DNA from: Rhynchopus euleeides
Lineage: Eukaryota > Euglenozoa > Diplonemea > Diplonemida > Diplonemidae
Direction of reading: 5' to 3'
Assembly (NCBI GenBank): GCA_963210315.1
Contig: OY723249.1
Span: 2,294,569-2,358,568, forward strand
DNA length: 64,000 nucleotides
Shown: positions 24,652-37,242 of the stretch, one piece after another
How the letters are laid out: each line of letters opens with the position of its first letter
Position numbering within the stretch: position 1 is the first letter of the stretch
The notes under the pieces: model-generated
The model's input: only the letters and a program-made list of their open reading frames with translations
The model's database searches: none
Told to the model about the DNA's origin: nothing
Program-made: the position numbers and the translations under genes

Positions 24652-27600
24652 TCTTTCTTTTCCCGGACTTTTTGTGGGAGAAGAAGGTATCAGTTTGTGC
24701 AGTGTTTCGGTTGTCTGTAGTATGCATGTTGTCCCACCAGCAAGTTCACGAGGGGAGGAACCGCTCCGCAGGCAGATTCGCAGCCCACTGGCATTGCAAC
24801 CCGCAATGTGTGTGCGCGCGTGTCGAATCCTGTCTGGCGGAACAATGCTGTTGGGCCGACTTGTTGTGTGTGCTGTTTGTTATCCCCCTTCCCTTCCCCC
24901 TCCCCTCCCCCTTTTGTCACCTCCTCATCCTCGCCTCCCCCCCACCGACCGAGCCCCCTGTTCCTAGTCTATAGGTTGAAACATTTTTTTGCCTAACACA
25001 GAAAATACACGAGTGAGGCAGGGTCATCACGGATGTGGATGTCCACTCTGAAGTGGTCCTCTACGAGACACACACACAACAGCACGCCCGGTACGGCTGG
25101 GTGGCGGTGCCGTGATTTCGGTTGTGGCCAGTGCTCCATCAAGAGCATGCTAGGTTATACCCTCTGGTTTCAAAAAAACACACACATCACAGACACAGAT
25201 ATCACTCGACTCTTGATCCTTCTCACACACAGACACACACACCCCACTTGCCCGACCTCATCTCCCTGCCCCGCCACCCCCCTTGGCCTCCACGCCCGAC
25301 CTGAAGCCTGCAGTGATTTTACCCTCGCTTCTTGCTGCAAGATTTCGTCGGGACGGGGGTGCAGGGGGAGGGGGGGGGGGGGCAAATTAGGAAATGTTCA
25401 TAATCAATCCCCCCACCCGCCCGCCCCCCCTCTCTCTCCCCCCATCTCTCGCCTCTTGTTGACCTGCGCCCCAAATCCGTTGCAGGCGAGCCCCGTCCTC
25501 CCACAAGGGTCTCTCTTTCGTGTCTTTTTTGGAGATGTTGGGGGTGCGTTGGGAGGCTTGTTGTGTTGCCTCCCCGAAAAAACACAGCAAGAGGCTGAAG
25601 GGGGGGCACTGTAGTTTGTGGATGCCCATCCCGCATCCTGTAGGAATTTCGAGAAGTGCTTCAAGCAAGGCCCCCGGGTTTCTTGGCATCGGGCGGTCTT
25701 TGCATCTGAGCCACATATATCAGGCTAAGCCAAAATCACGTACAGCGCGCCGGGCGTCCGGCCAGCGCTCTCGCAAAGGGCGAAGCCAATTTGCATTTTT
25801 CAACCACATATATACCCACTCCCACTCCCACCCCTCCTGGGTGCACACGGGCAGGCAGACTGTTATGTCCCCATCCCACTCCTGCCTGTGTCCCATCCAA
25901 AGCATGCAACCCCAAAGATAGCCCTGGCCAAAACAGCGGGGCACAGTGACACGTGTCACGGTGTGGTGTGGTGTGGTTTCTGAGAGGACGGCGAGAGAAG
26001 CGATGCTAGATTGGTCATGTCACCATGTGTGCCATCAGGGTGGTTCTGCGCTCGAAACGAAGAGTGTGTCGGTCCGGCTTTTTTGTGCGGCGTTGTAGGA
26101 CAGCATGCAGCGGCAAAAGCCTCTGGATAGAGAGCGGAGGGGGGTGCTGCTTGCGAACGCCTCTCATGCGCTAACATGCTGAGTTGGTGGAGGAGTAGGT
26201 TTCGCGTTTCAAATAGTACGCATCACCTTCGTTGAATTCCAAAGAATAGCGGATTTTTACGATGCAATCCCAGATGTGGCCAAGTCATGATTTCGTGCCA
26301 GGAACACTTCGCGGACTTGCTGGTGCGTGCTCGCGCAGTGTTTCGGCAGTGCAGGACAACTGCAAAACTGCCACGGGTTTGCATATCGCCGCCGGATGCT
26401 GCACCCACACACCCACGCAAAACCAATAATCTGGACGAAAAGCTCTCAACTCTCATCCCCCCTCCTGCCACCTCATCCCACCCCACCCGTTCCTCCACTG
26501 ACTGTTGTGTGATCAGGAAAAAAGTATGGCCCATGTTGACGAATCAATATGTGACACACCGTTCACCCGGCCCACTTTCTCTTACAGCAGCACTACATTG
26601 TGTTGTCTGTAAGGGTAGAGGTGGGGCGGGTGTGTGTGTGTGTGTGTGTCACAGGTGGAGGCATCGCCAGGGTTTGCTCGGTGCTGCCTCCACTAGATTA
26701 ACGTGTGTGTGTGTGTTTGAGCAATTCTCTTTGTGTTGAATCGTCGGCGCACCACAGGCAAAGGAGCAGGCTGTTACGAGACAGGTGTGTCACTTTCTCC
26801 ATTCCAGAGTATCACCCGATTCTACAGCCGGCACCCTTCCTGGCCTTGCCTCCCTCACAACAGCAGCAGTGGCGCAGGGCATTTCCCTAGCTGCACTGAG
26901 GTTATCCACGTGTGCGAGTGAATATTTGTAGTGTCTCCACCTCTGTCGATCACCATTTTCCCACTATTTTGGAACACATTTTCTGTTCTCCCCCTGCCCG
27001 TCTCGAGAACCTCACATCATGTTTTTTTTTGACTGGTTCTTTTTCCGGTTCTCTTGAGGCGATCGCAAGTTATGTCTTCCATCCCTCCCATCCCCACCCC
27101 ACCCCACACATCTTCACACCCACATTGGCATCCCGCGCCCACGAACGCACACGCCCGGCCTTCGACATCTCAGTTGGTCTTAGTAGGGACTTAGCGAATA
27201 CGCACACAGGAAGGGGGCTGTTTGTCTCCTGAGCGCTCTCACGTTGGTATCAATGTTGTGTTCTGAACTTCACAGAAAAAGCGTGCATGTGTCGTCTCCG
27301 TGTTTTGCCACCGATTCTGAGCCAGCGCCAGCCGAACTCACACTATGGTATATCGGAGAAGAGCGTCGCAGGGTGTCGTTCTCATCGTTGGAACACACAG
27401 ACAGCAAGAGATATCAACTGGCCAACAGCTGGCCGTATAAAATTCATCTCTTTTTCAATAAAAAGAGTGGCCCGCCTCCCTTGTGTGCCAAAGCCGGTTG
27501 TCGCGGTCCGCCACCAGCTTGAAAGGGGGGCATTTTGACACGCCCGTTATGACAGGGAACGAATCAGAAAAAAACGGTTCGCTTGCCTCAAAGCCATGTA

Positions 27601-30600
27601 CCGAACTCTCTGGACTACGTCTCCACACACTATGTTGGAATCGCACACACACGCGATTTTCAAATCACTTCATTTGGCGAACACAAGCGGTAATGAGAAC
27701 GGTAAACCGTATCCTGTTCGAAAGCGGCAAACCAACAATCATGGTTCATGCGCTTTCTTCTCCATCTCCATTCTACTCTTCTGTGTGCCTCAAGGGGTTG
27801 TGGACAATACTCTTGCACGTGATGTTGCTGGCTTTGCTTCGTCCCTCGATTGTAGTAACGATACGGCAGCATTACCAGAGGGGCTCTTCAGGATTCTTCA
27901 CCCCGGCCTTCCCTGAGCATGCTTATGAGCAGCAGCGGCACGCCCGCGCCTCATTTGCTATCGAGGGGATGGTTTCGGTGATCGTAGTCGAGGCAGACCA
28001 GGGGAGATCTTTGCCGCAGGCTTCATATCCTTGGTTGCCCTTAGACAGCTTGTCGCGTGTCGCGCCGATGAGGTAGCTGGTAGCAAGAGTTTCTAGATCA
28101 ACTCACTGACGACAATGCCCCTTCCTTTCTTGAGAAATGTGTTGGCGAGTGCGGCGTCAGACAACATCAGAACGAAAGGTGAGTCTCGCACCAAGAGCGC
28201 ACACGCCCTGGTGCTGTCGGCACACCCTCTAATAATATTCACGCGTGTGTTCCAGCAGAGGGGCATGAAAGGCAGGTGCTCGGTGTGGGGCATCCTTTCT
28301 TTAGGGGGGCCTGCAGCGTCTCCACCCCCTCCGACCCTCCGAGGGGCATTTTTGACAGTTCAGCGCAGCCTGGGGGGAAGCTGTCTGTGTCCTTTTTTTT
28401 GCACCCCCCTCCCCTATCCAACTCACGCCTCTAGTCAGACTGGAGAGTGGTGTACACAACGAGTGAAGGTCTGCGCTTCAACAACACAATTTGCCCCGGC
28501 GGGGCATTTGCTTTTGTTGTCACGGTTTGCTGTCACTTCACGATCCAACAGGGGCCGACAGTTTTGTGACGTGCTTGCTCTGTGAATTCTGGCAAAAAAA
28601 AGACTGGCAAAACAATGGTGTGTATATATTCCTTCGCTGTGAAGTCTTTCTGTGCACAACAGTGCGCGTGGGGGGTCAGGGGGCGGGGTGGGGTGTGCGT
28701 ACAACAAAGTCAACTTACCCTCTCCAATACCATCTGCTGAGGTGCTCTCAGCTCCCCCTCCCCACCCAACCCCACCGCTCGCCTACTCACCACCAATACC
28801 AGTTCTGAGCAACTCTGAAGTGGGTTCCCACGGTACCGTTTGTCATAGTGTCTGCGGTTGGAAGGGGTTGCGATACCTTTTGGATTATGCAAGGCAGCTG
28901 TTGCGCCCGCCCCTCCCGCAGCGAGATGTCGTGCGTCGGCGTGTGGGTGTGCCTTCAACACTCTCGCGTTAGTCGTATGAACTTCATGCCAGCTGTGAAG
29001 GGTTGCCGTGTGTCAGGCTTTCCCGGGTTCTGTATTATGTACTTCACACTTCCCATGGGGCTTCGGATTCTTGTTCTGATCGTGTCAGTCTTGATCGTGC
29101 AGGGAGGTCGTTCGGAGCTCGGGGTAACTTTCCGTGCCTTCTGCCGCACTCGGGAGTGGTGCGCAAAGTGTGACGGACCCACATTCCAACAACACATCCT
29201 TCGGCAGCCATCTCGTTTGTTGTCACTTCATGATCCACAGCAGGTGTACAGGTGGTTATGTGTAAACTCAGTTGGAGGACGAAACGGACCGCGGAGTCAG
29301 CAGGTTCCGACAGAGTTTTCGGCACGCGTAGTGCTGCAATGCAGATCCACATCTCACCTCGTCACAGGTTGGGGTGTGCGTTTCACCACAACCTCGCCCA
29401 TTCCTGAACCCCACCCGTATCTGATGGCATGTGTCGAAAGTGTTGCACTTATTGACCTCTGCCCGCACATGTTCGACTGCTGCGATGGGCTGTCAACACA
29501 TCACCAAGGTATCGGCCTCCACAGGCGATACCCACACAACATTATTTTACTGATTGGTTCCTTAAGTCCGGCACGGCGCCTTGTTGTGTCACTGGTATTT
29601 TCTGGTATGACTTGATGCCGATGGCACTGCGAGATTCTTCTCGCTGGCCTTTCGGGCTGCCTTCCCTGTAACGACAACCATCGTCCTCTCCCACCCCCAC
29701 CCCTCCGTGAGCTCGGCTGTGTTGCAGGCCCAGGAGCCCACGCGGTCTCAGAAGGGTGCCAGCCCAATGGCGGGCCCGGCTGTACGGACCGAAGGCCTGG
29801 CTTGTTCTTGACACACAGTGACTTGCAATCGGATTGTAGTATCATTCCTAACTCACTTCGCAACCCCTCGCCCTTCATGTGATGTGTAGAGCCAGTGAAG
29901 CGCCAGATCATCAATCGGAGGTAAATCGGAGTGAGTGCCGGCATTCCTGTGACGGGAATCCGCACTGAAATCGTACGGGGGGTGGGTTGTATTTATTTTT
30001 TGCAGAGCTTCAGATACTCGCAGAGTAAAACGGTCGCGATGGCTTCCTTTTTTTTGCTGGGATGCACATCAAGAAAATATTATTCATAATGCTGTAACAT
30101 GGCATCACCGATGTGCCCAAGAAGTACGTCGGATGACTGTGTTCGCCGAGCCGAAGAAATTATGCCAACAGCCACTCCTTCCCTTCCCGACAAGGAGTAA
30201 CACGTCGTGCCTGGTTCAAGTTAAACACACCGATATTGCGTCGCGCTTCTCTGAATATCGAATGCCCTCATTGGTTGGAGTCGTGAAATATGAGATAAAA
30301 TCGCCTTGTTAACCTTGCACACATCATGCCTCAACACAGCCTTGAGACATGCGGGTGGGACGGAAACGTAGTTTGGAGCTGTGTCTTGACAGTTTCTGGA
30401 CAGGGTGTTTCTGTCTGGCATCAGGAAGCCCCGCATTTTATTATGAAAACTGCACGTCATATCAAACATTCGCAACATTTGCAGCCCAAGCCTTGGATGC
30501 CGGGGGAAGGGTGTCTATTGGCCACGCCAACGACCCCCATTGTGCACTTAAAGCTGTCCCTCGCAGAGCGATTCTGCTCTGGCGCAACAGCAAGCCATTT

Positions 30601-30775
30601 TGCAGATTCCCAATCCTGGATAGGATAGTGACTCTGCCCTGGCTTGCGCCAGCTCCTCCGGCAGTAAATTCAAAATAGCAATCTGCTTCCACACCCCCGA
30701 CCCCCACCCCTTCCCCCCACCCACCGCAACATTCTCTTTTATGGTATTTCCGGTATCAAACGCAACAAAAACATG
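24652..30775. other. Gene-free region of about 6.1 kb
   Basis: No frame shows the G/C-ending codon bias of the host genes or a recognisable domain. Several C-, T- and G-rich runs occur (24890-24960, 25365-25440). There is one TG repeat at 26630-26650 and a TATA-like CATATATAC at about 25807-25815. The related stretches TTTGCTGTCACTTCACGATCCA (about 28528) and TTTGTTGTCACTTCATGATCCA (about 29216) suggest an old internal duplication. No tRNA or rRNA found by eye. Confidence 0.5.
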
Positions 30776-31039
30776 CCCCCCCCCCCTAGGCCCTTGCATG
30801 GCTGTTTAAATCTCTGTTTAGGGCTGTCACAAACACGATTTTTTGGATTTTGGGCCAAAAACTCCACCAAAATGGGCGTACCTGGCCAAAAATCGAGTGG
30901 GGGATCACTGAAAAAATCCGAGAAAATAGCGGACACCCTCGGGAAAGTCGATCCATTCGAATTATTTGGCATTTTTTCCTGAAAAAACCCCCGAAAAAGT
31001 GTAACGCTCGTGTAACGCTCTTGGGCCGATTTGTAACGG

Positions 31040-31790
31040 TCCAAAAATACCACTTCCAAAAGGCAGAGAAGGCCTCTAAGCACCCCAAAACCACACAGAT
31101 ACCCCTCGGGGTAGGTTCCTGGGTGGTTTCTAGTGGTTTCGAGGGCCTCATGGTACCCAGAGGCGGTCTGAAAGAGGTTTCTCGTGGAAAAATTTGATAC
31201 TTTCCCGAAAAAACCCATATTTTTGGGAGCTGAAATCTGCACGAAATCCCCAAACTGTCACCCAAAATTGTCACCAAAGTGAAGAATTCACCCCGGAAGT
31301 GATTCCGGCAGACCAAAATGGGTGGAGTACCCTGTTTTCGGGTCAAAAATGCTGATTTTTTCAATGATATCCGCCCATGTCATGGTCTGTAACAGTAGTG
31401 TAACAGTAGACCCCCCAATTTGGGCTGTTTTGGACCAGTTCTGAGCAACCACTCCCAAAGGCGGAGAAGGTCTCTAAACACCCCACAACCACATAGCTAC
31501 CCCCTGAGGTAGGTTCCTGGGTGGTTTTTAGTGGTTTTGGTGGCCTTGTGACGCCCAGAGGCGGTCTGAAAGAGGGTTCTCGTGGGAGACCCGCCATAAC
31601 CCCACCAATCCCTTGTTTTTAGGGGGTGTAACCAGGGTGGGCATGAATCACCCAAAATATCAGCCAAAATCGTCACCAAAGTGAAAAATTCCGCCCGCAA
31701 TTGATTCCGGGGGCCCAAATTGGGCGGAGTACCCTGTTTTCGGGTCAAACCTACGGAATATTTCAGTGGTATCCACATATGTAAATGGTC
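31040..31790. repeat. Degenerate tandem duplication, about 400 bp unit
   Basis: 31060-31380 and 31450-31800 share long diverged segments, including GTAGGTTCCTGGGTGGTTT and CCAGAGGCGGTCTGAAAGAG, with conserved order and spacing. Confidence 0.75.
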
Positions 31791-32265
31791 AGTAACAGTC
31801 GCGTAACAGTAGCCCCCCTAGCATATACCGACAAAGTGGGTACACACTATGAGATGAACATGGCATCAGGTGCAGTGCCCGCAGAAGAGACCCATGTGTG
31901 ACACCGGTGTGTCTGTAGGACGAAGAGGGGCTGGGAGAAGGCGGCAAACAGCAGGGTGACGATGGCAGGGCAAAACTCTGGAATGAGAAAACGGGCCCGC
32001 ACAAGCACACTCAACTGCAGCCGAGATCCGACAGCCGGGCAGACAGTCTGGCAGAATCCAATGTTGTCAGACTCAAGAATCGCCAAGAAGGGATTCTGTA
32101 TCCCTTGACAAGGAATGAACTGCAGGAATTTGCAGCAGAACTAGGTGCTGAGGTACCAACCATACTCAAACGTGGATTTGTGAATTTTCTGGGTGTATAA
32201 CAGGAGAAAAGCGCCCTAATGGAGGGGCTTTTTCCCACTAAAATACCCGAAAAATCCCCAAAAAA

Positions 32266-32380
32266 CACGGTTTGCCCCCCGGCAGGATCCCGGGAAACCC
32301 CGGCCGGGCCCGGAAATTCCGGGCCCGGGACCGGGATTTTGAAATCCCGGCCGGGGTCCGGCCGGGAATCCCGGGGGTTC
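32266..32380. repeat. Inner GC-rich inverted block, left
   Basis: Starts CACGGTTTGCCCCCCGGC and continues with CCGGG/CCCGG palindromes. It is the inverted partner of 36890-37076, whose end reads GGGGGGCAAACCGTG. A-runs flank both (32260-32265 and 37077-37082). These could be the ends of a nested element, or subterminal repeats of the hAT element. Confidence 0.75.
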
Positions 32381-34059
32381 TCAGTCTCAGGTCGCTTGGA
32401 CCGAGGTCATCTCAGACCTATGGCTTTCAGTCCCCAGTTTCAGATTCAGACCTGCTGATCCAGAACCGCACCCTCTCCTTCCACACCAATTGTATCCACT
32501 GCTCATGGGTCCGAGTGACGACGATAGCAATGACGATGGCTCCATAGCAAAGATGGCTACCACTGTCAAAGCTCATCTGGAACAGAAACTGTCCCAGATG
32601 GAAGTCTCCTGTATAAATACAGGGTTCGGGGTTACCACGAGTGTAACGCAGATACGTGCAGGTGTGTCAAGAGAGTGTGCAGCTCACAGCAGTTCCGCAT
32701 CCTCCTGGTTGCTGAACTCCACAGTCCTAGGACGACGAAGAGGACGACGAGGGTCGACGTAGGCTTATCTTACGCTACGGCAGGGGTGGACTCAGCCACC
32801 CCGGGGGCAGGTTGAACAGGTTGTGTGGTTCCACTGATCAACATGTAGGTCGGCCTGTCTGATAAGACTCAGCCACCCTGCGGGTCAAGTGATTACAAAA
32901 GGGTGCCTATTTGACCAAAAGGAAAAATTTCCTCCCGCCATGCTCCCGTACCACAGAGGCTGTTGTGTTTTGCCTCTGTGTATGCGTACGTTTTGCGATG
33001 ACGGGGTGTGGAACCTGGCGTAGACCGAGCTACAACCAGGAACCAACGGCCCAACTCGGCGCCGTGGGTCAATTTTTGTGAAAAGGCCTTGACCAGAGGC
33101 ATCCCCCTAACACTAAATTTGCTCTGTTTCACCTGAACCGACCAACCAGGCACCGTGAGGAGGCATCAGAGCCCCTCGTGGACAGCCGCAGCACCCTTCC
33201 TTTACTAACGTCAGGTTCACCACTAGCACGAAGCATCACTGTTTTACGTCAGGTATGGCAAATGCCCACCCAAGGAAGTCGAGGAGTTTGAGCCGTTGGA
33301 AGTTACCAGAGGGACAAGCAAGAGGGATCTGCAAGCAGTGATGTCTGTTGTACCCTTGGACCACATTAAACTCAAACTGAACCCTCAGTCGTCCTTGATC
33401 GCCCGACAAGGTTCCTTTCAGCTTTCTAACAGATGGGTACTGCAACTGTCCAACTATCTACAGACTCACATCCCAGAAGGTGCAGTCCAGGTTCCACAGA
33501 GCAAATTAAATGTTAGCATTTCTGCACAACTACCGGTACGCAAATCGCAGCGGCGGTGGAAGTGACTGACTCGAAAACGGCGAGGTATCAGTCTTGACGC
33601 TGGAAAATTCCGTTCGGAAATACCAAACACATCCACAGAAAGTGGAAGGAATGGGCGCCAAGATGATGCGAACGATTTTTGGGGGGGGGAGGGGGTGGAC
33701 TGCTCTGTATCGTGATACCCGCGAGGGCAACCAAATGCAGAACAGGGAGGCACAGGCGCACACACGAAGGCAGCACACAAGTGGCAAGTGGCAGGGGCTG
33801 GGGTCTGGGGCTGGGGCGCCGCGCGATTCGCTTCTCCTGACTTTCTGATCCGGCAAACTACAAACACAAAAGCAGTACATGCACTGCAACAACAACCTCC
33901 GAAGGGAGCCACAATACCCTCGTGACTCCAAAGCAGCTGATGGCATCGGAGGGCAATCAGCATCATACGACGTCTCACAGCTGCAGAACAAGACGTCAGA
34001 CACAGACAGCAAGGAATACGATATACACACACACGGACGCACACACTGTGCCGGACAAA
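32381..34059. other. Transposon interior without recognised gene
   Basis: Several short plus-strand frames (for example 33296-33565) lack recognisable domains and the host codon bias. A C/G-poor middle part and no RNA gene seen. Probably 3' flank of the transposase, or eroded element DNA. Confidence 0.45.
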
Positions 34060-36651
34060 TCACTCCTCATCGTCACTCTCAGCGTCATTCACACGGAGTG
34101 ACGGGAATGTCCGCCGGAAGCCACACTCCTTGCCGTACGCACCTCGCACATCTTGATTGATGGCCAAGAGCGAGAGCTTTGCGTGGGAGTCGCGGGACAT
34201 AGCACTCCGGCACACGGGGATGGCTTGCATCATGACAGAGAGTGCGCTGTCAGGTGCTGTGCAGGAAGGGGGCAAGGTGAGGAGAAACAACACACGCTCA
34301 GCAAGAGGCTTGAGCGTCTCGTTGGTAAGCTGGCGTTTCCAGAATACCCTCTCTGAGCCGACCTCGTGCTCCGACACTGCCGAAGTGTACGCCTGGTACA
34401 TGGGCGCGGTGACGTCGAAGCCGATGTGCTTGCCGAGGTCTTCGCGTGGCAGCAGGTCATCCAGCATCTCCAGGGTCTCGTACCCCTCCGGAGTCAGCTG
34501 GCGCACAGAGAGGTAGAACCCCCGGCCCGTTTCCGAGGATTCGCGCCACCGGCTCTGCAGACCGTTGTAGAAGGTCTTGGACACGCGGGCTGCGAGTCCA
34601 TCCCCCGTGCTCGCCCTCTGGAGGATGTCGATCAGCTCCTCCACCTCCGCGTAGATCGTCGCCGATCCAACCGTCCCGGGTGCCTGCGCGTTGCTGTACC
34701 GCGACAAAGCGGCTCTTACCGGCGCCGCGGCACGGACGAACTCCGTCAGCATGTCCTGAAGCGCCTCAGAACCGACGGTCTTCAGCAGCACAGCAAGCTT
34801 CTCGAACGTGGGGGGAGTGTAGGCATTGCCAATCCCGGTAGCCATGTACGAGTACAGCATGGCGACACGCTCTTCAAAGTGCTCCGCGCAGTCGAGCATG
34901 CTGACGAAGCGTGTGTCGTAGATCCGGGGTGCACGTTTGATGGCCACCGCCTCCTGCAGAGTGCTCTTCATGTCGGCGTGTGCTGCAGACATCAAGCTGC
35001 AAAGCTCCCCAAACGTCTTTGCGTTGGCAATCGCATCCTTGTGCGCCTCGGTCACCGCGGCCTTGCAGAGGCCCTTCATCTTGTCCAGAAGTTTGTCCTG
35101 TTCCCGCGTTGTCGTCGATGCCGACTGCTTCCGCAGCTTCGCCAATAGGACACCCGCCGTGTGTGTCTGGGGGTCGCTCTGCACACTTCTTTGGTGGTCC
35201 CGCCACTTGTTCTGCTTTTTCGCGTCACCAAACACGTAGTTCGTGAGGTGGAAGAAGTCGAGCAGGGGGTCCTCGGCGGCCTTCATCATCCGACGAACAT
35301 CGGAAAGGGTGTTGTTCAGCAGGTGAGCCAGGCAGGATACGTACGGGATGTGAGCCTCTCCTGCTAGGTCGCGCGACATCTTCACGTTCGACCCACCACG
35401 ATCGCTGCGCACGACCCTCACCTGTTCAATCCCCACACCGACAGCAGCGAGAGATTCCTCCAGCGCGGTGCGCACCGTAAGACCTGTAAACGGGACATCC
35501 GAATACTGTAGCGGCAGCGCAACGGACGTTGTAGCGGTCTGTGCAATGAACAACACGACATTCTGACCCTGGATCGTCGAACCACAGTCGTGGACGATGC
35601 TCAGATCTTGTCCTGCGAGCATATCGGCAATCGTGTCGAGGTGGTTGTCGTAGACGGTCGCCCCGCTCCTCTGCCAGACCTTCTGCATATTGACGTCTTC
35701 TGGGATGGTGAGCCCAGAGACGGCACGGAAGACCTGCGTCGCGCCACGAAACGAGAGCCCTGCCATCGTGCACACCTCCAGCAGCGTTTCCCGGACGTTG
35801 GAGTTTGCTGGTGCGGGTCGGTTGCTCGAAGGTGTGGATCGGTCGGCTGCTGGTGTGGATCGGTCGGCTGCTGGTGTGGATGCGTCACGGTTTGGCGTTG
35901 AGGCGTCGACTGGGGTCGTTGCATTGCGACCGTGGCCCTTCGTACCCACGTGGCTCGTGAGGTCGTGCCTGTCGACGCCGGGTGCAAACGCCCACTTGCA
36001 CGGAGCACACACGGGCACCTCCTGCTCGTCGCAGCATCTCGCCGTGGCCTTCGCGAACCTGTACCCGTCGGTCGTGGCCTCCGCTTTCGTCTTGACTGAA
36101 AGCCACTTGAACTCGGAGAAGCGGGTCGACAAAGACTGGGCAGGCTGCAGCTTCGGGGGGGTCAGGTCAGCTTGGCTGCTGAGGCTCTCGGCGAGGGCGG
36201 CCTTTGCCGGGCGGCGCAACTTCCCCGTCGGCGTGCGCAAGGCCACTGCGCTGGCGGCGAGCTCCTTCTTCTTCCGTCCGAGAGCAATCAGGCGGGCGAT
36301 CTTCGGCATGAGGGGGGCTTTCTCATTCTCTGTGAGGACCCCTTCAGCGACGGCCAAATCGATCAGCGGCTGCCTCTTCCGCTTCACCTCCTTCAGCACC
36401 GCCTCAATGGCGTCGTCGATGTCGTCGTCGTCGTCGTCGTCGTCGTCGTTGTCAGTGGTGGGGTCCGGTTCCGGGGCCGCTACCTCCGCCTTGCCTCGGC
36501 GAGGTTGCTTGCGGCTCTTGCCGCCGTCGCCATCGCTGTCGCCGTCATCCGCATCATCCCTCGCCCTCTTCCCTCCTTTCTGCCCTGGTGCTGCATCACC
36601 AACGAGCAGGAAGGAAAAAAAAATGAGGAGTAACAAAAGAGTACGGTGCAT
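34060..36651 (-). CDS. hAT-like transposase (up to 863 aa)
   Basis: The frame is open from 36852; I list the ATG at 36651. N-terminal part: basic, with a poly-Asp run (about residues 68-76). Next is a zinc finger of BED/C2H2 type (CAPCKWAF...SHVGTKGH) and a short TPAADRS repeat. The catalytic RNase H-like fold includes SIVHDCGSTIQGQN, VVRSDRGGSNVKMSRD and SCLAHLLNNTLSDV, matching hAT DDE-core patterns. The C-terminus (PPSCTAPDSALSVMMQAIP...AMSRDS) resembles the hAT dimerisation region. The hydrophobic stretch right after the ATG (LLLLLIFFSFLLVG) mimics a signal peptide. The underlying DNA reads as a pyrimidine tract ending in GATGCAG (and GGGCAG), so it is probably an intron end, with the true first exon upstream. 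Confidence 0.75.
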   Translation of the reverse strand: MHRTLLLLLIFFSFLLVGDAAPGQKGGKRARDDADDGDSDGDGGKSRKQPRRGKAEVAAPEPDPTTDNDDDDDDDDDIDDAIEAVLKEVKRKRQPLIDLAVAEGVLTENEKAPLMPKIARLIALGRKKKELAASAVALRTPTGKLRRPAKAALAESLSSQADLTPPKLQPAQSLSTRFSEFKWLSVKTKAEATTDGYRFAKATARCCDEQEVPVCAPCKWAFAPGVDRHDLTSHVGTKGHGRNATTPVDASTPNRDASTPAADRSTPAADRSTPSSNRPAPANSNVRETLLEVCTMAGLSFRGATQVFRAVSGLTIPEDVNMQKVWQRSGATVYDNHLDTIADMLAGQDLSIVHDCGSTIQGQNVVLFIAQTATTSVALPLQYSDVPFTGLTVRTALEESLAAVGVGIEQVRVVRSDRGGSNVKMSRDLAGEAHIPYVSCLAHLLNNTLSDVRRMMKAAEDPLLDFFHLTNYVFGDAKKQNKWRDHQRSVQSDPQTHTAGVLLAKLRKQSASTTTREQDKLLDKMKGLCKAAVTEAHKDAIANAKTFGELCSLMSAAHADMKSTLQEAVAIKRAPRIYDTRFVSMLDCAEHFEERVAMLYSYMATGIGNAYTPPTFEKLAVLLKTVGSEALQDMLTEFVRAAAPVRAALSRYSNAQAPGTVGSATIYAEVEELIDILQRASTGDGLAARVSKTFYNGLQSRWRESSETGRGFYLSVRQLTPEGYETLEMLDDLLPREDLGKHIGFDVTAPMYQAYTSAVSEHEVGSERVFWKRQLTNETLKPLAERVLFLLTLPPSCTAPDSALSVMMQAIPVCRSAMSRDSHAKLSLLAINQDVRGAYGKECGFRRTFPSLRVNDAESDDEE

Positions 36652-36889
36652 GTTTGCTGTTGTGGAAGGTTTCTCTGCCGGGTGTGTGTATGCGGCGCAG
36701 TTACGTGGGGGGGGGGGGGGGGGGCGGGGCGGGGTTGTGGGGTCCAAGTCACGTGCGGTATATGTGAGGTGAAATAGTCGGGTCCAGCAAAAACTAATGA
36801 CATCGGGTGGATCGCAAAGGGGAAGGGGGCAACGGCAGCGTGCAATGTGCAATGTGCAAAACTCTCAAGTCATCTTACCACCCACCTAC

Positions 36890-37076
36890 ACCTGACCCCG
36901 GGGGGGTCCCGGGATGACCCCGGGATACCCCGGGGTCATCCCGGGATTTCCCGGCCGGGATCCCGGGATTTCCCGGCCGGGATCCCGGGATTCCCGGCCG
37001 GGAAATCCCGGGAATCCCGGAATTTCCCGGAACCCGGCCGGGCCCGCCCGGGATCCCGCCCGGGGGGCAAACCGTG
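36890..37076. repeat. Inner GC-rich inverted block, right
   Basis: A dense array of CCCGGGAT and TTTCCCGGCCGGGAT palindromic units, able to form strong stems. Ends GGGGGGCAAACCGTG, the inverted partner of 32266. Confidence 0.8.
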
Positions 37077-37242
37077 AAAAAAGCTGGAAAATTGGGGTGG
37101 GAGGGTGGGAAACAGGTGGGAGAGACCCACAAAAGTCATTTGGTGGTGTTTTGGGGGGTATTTTGGACCCAAAAATCGAAAAAATGGCCAAAATTTGGTT
37201 TTGTGACAGAAAATCGGGGGCTATGCAAGGGCCTACCCCCCC

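Larger units (their letters stand above)
30787..37235 (-). mobile_element. hAT-like DNA transposon, about 6.4 kb
   Basis: The ends are inverted: TAGGCCCTTGCATGGC at 30787 against the reverse complement of GCAAGGGCCTA at 37235 (TAGGCCCTTGCATAGC). A second shared block, TGTCACAAA, lies slightly inside. Both ends abut C runs (30776-30786 and 37236-37242), compatible with an approximately 8-bp all-C target duplication. The single long gene inside (36651-34060) is a hAT-type transposase. The left interior carries a degenerate tandem duplication (31040-31790), and both sides carry GC-rich inverted blocks. Confidence 0.7.

Noticed and set aside
28848..29615. 255-codon + strand frame
   Set aside because: No host codon bias, no domain, and it spans an apparent internal duplication.
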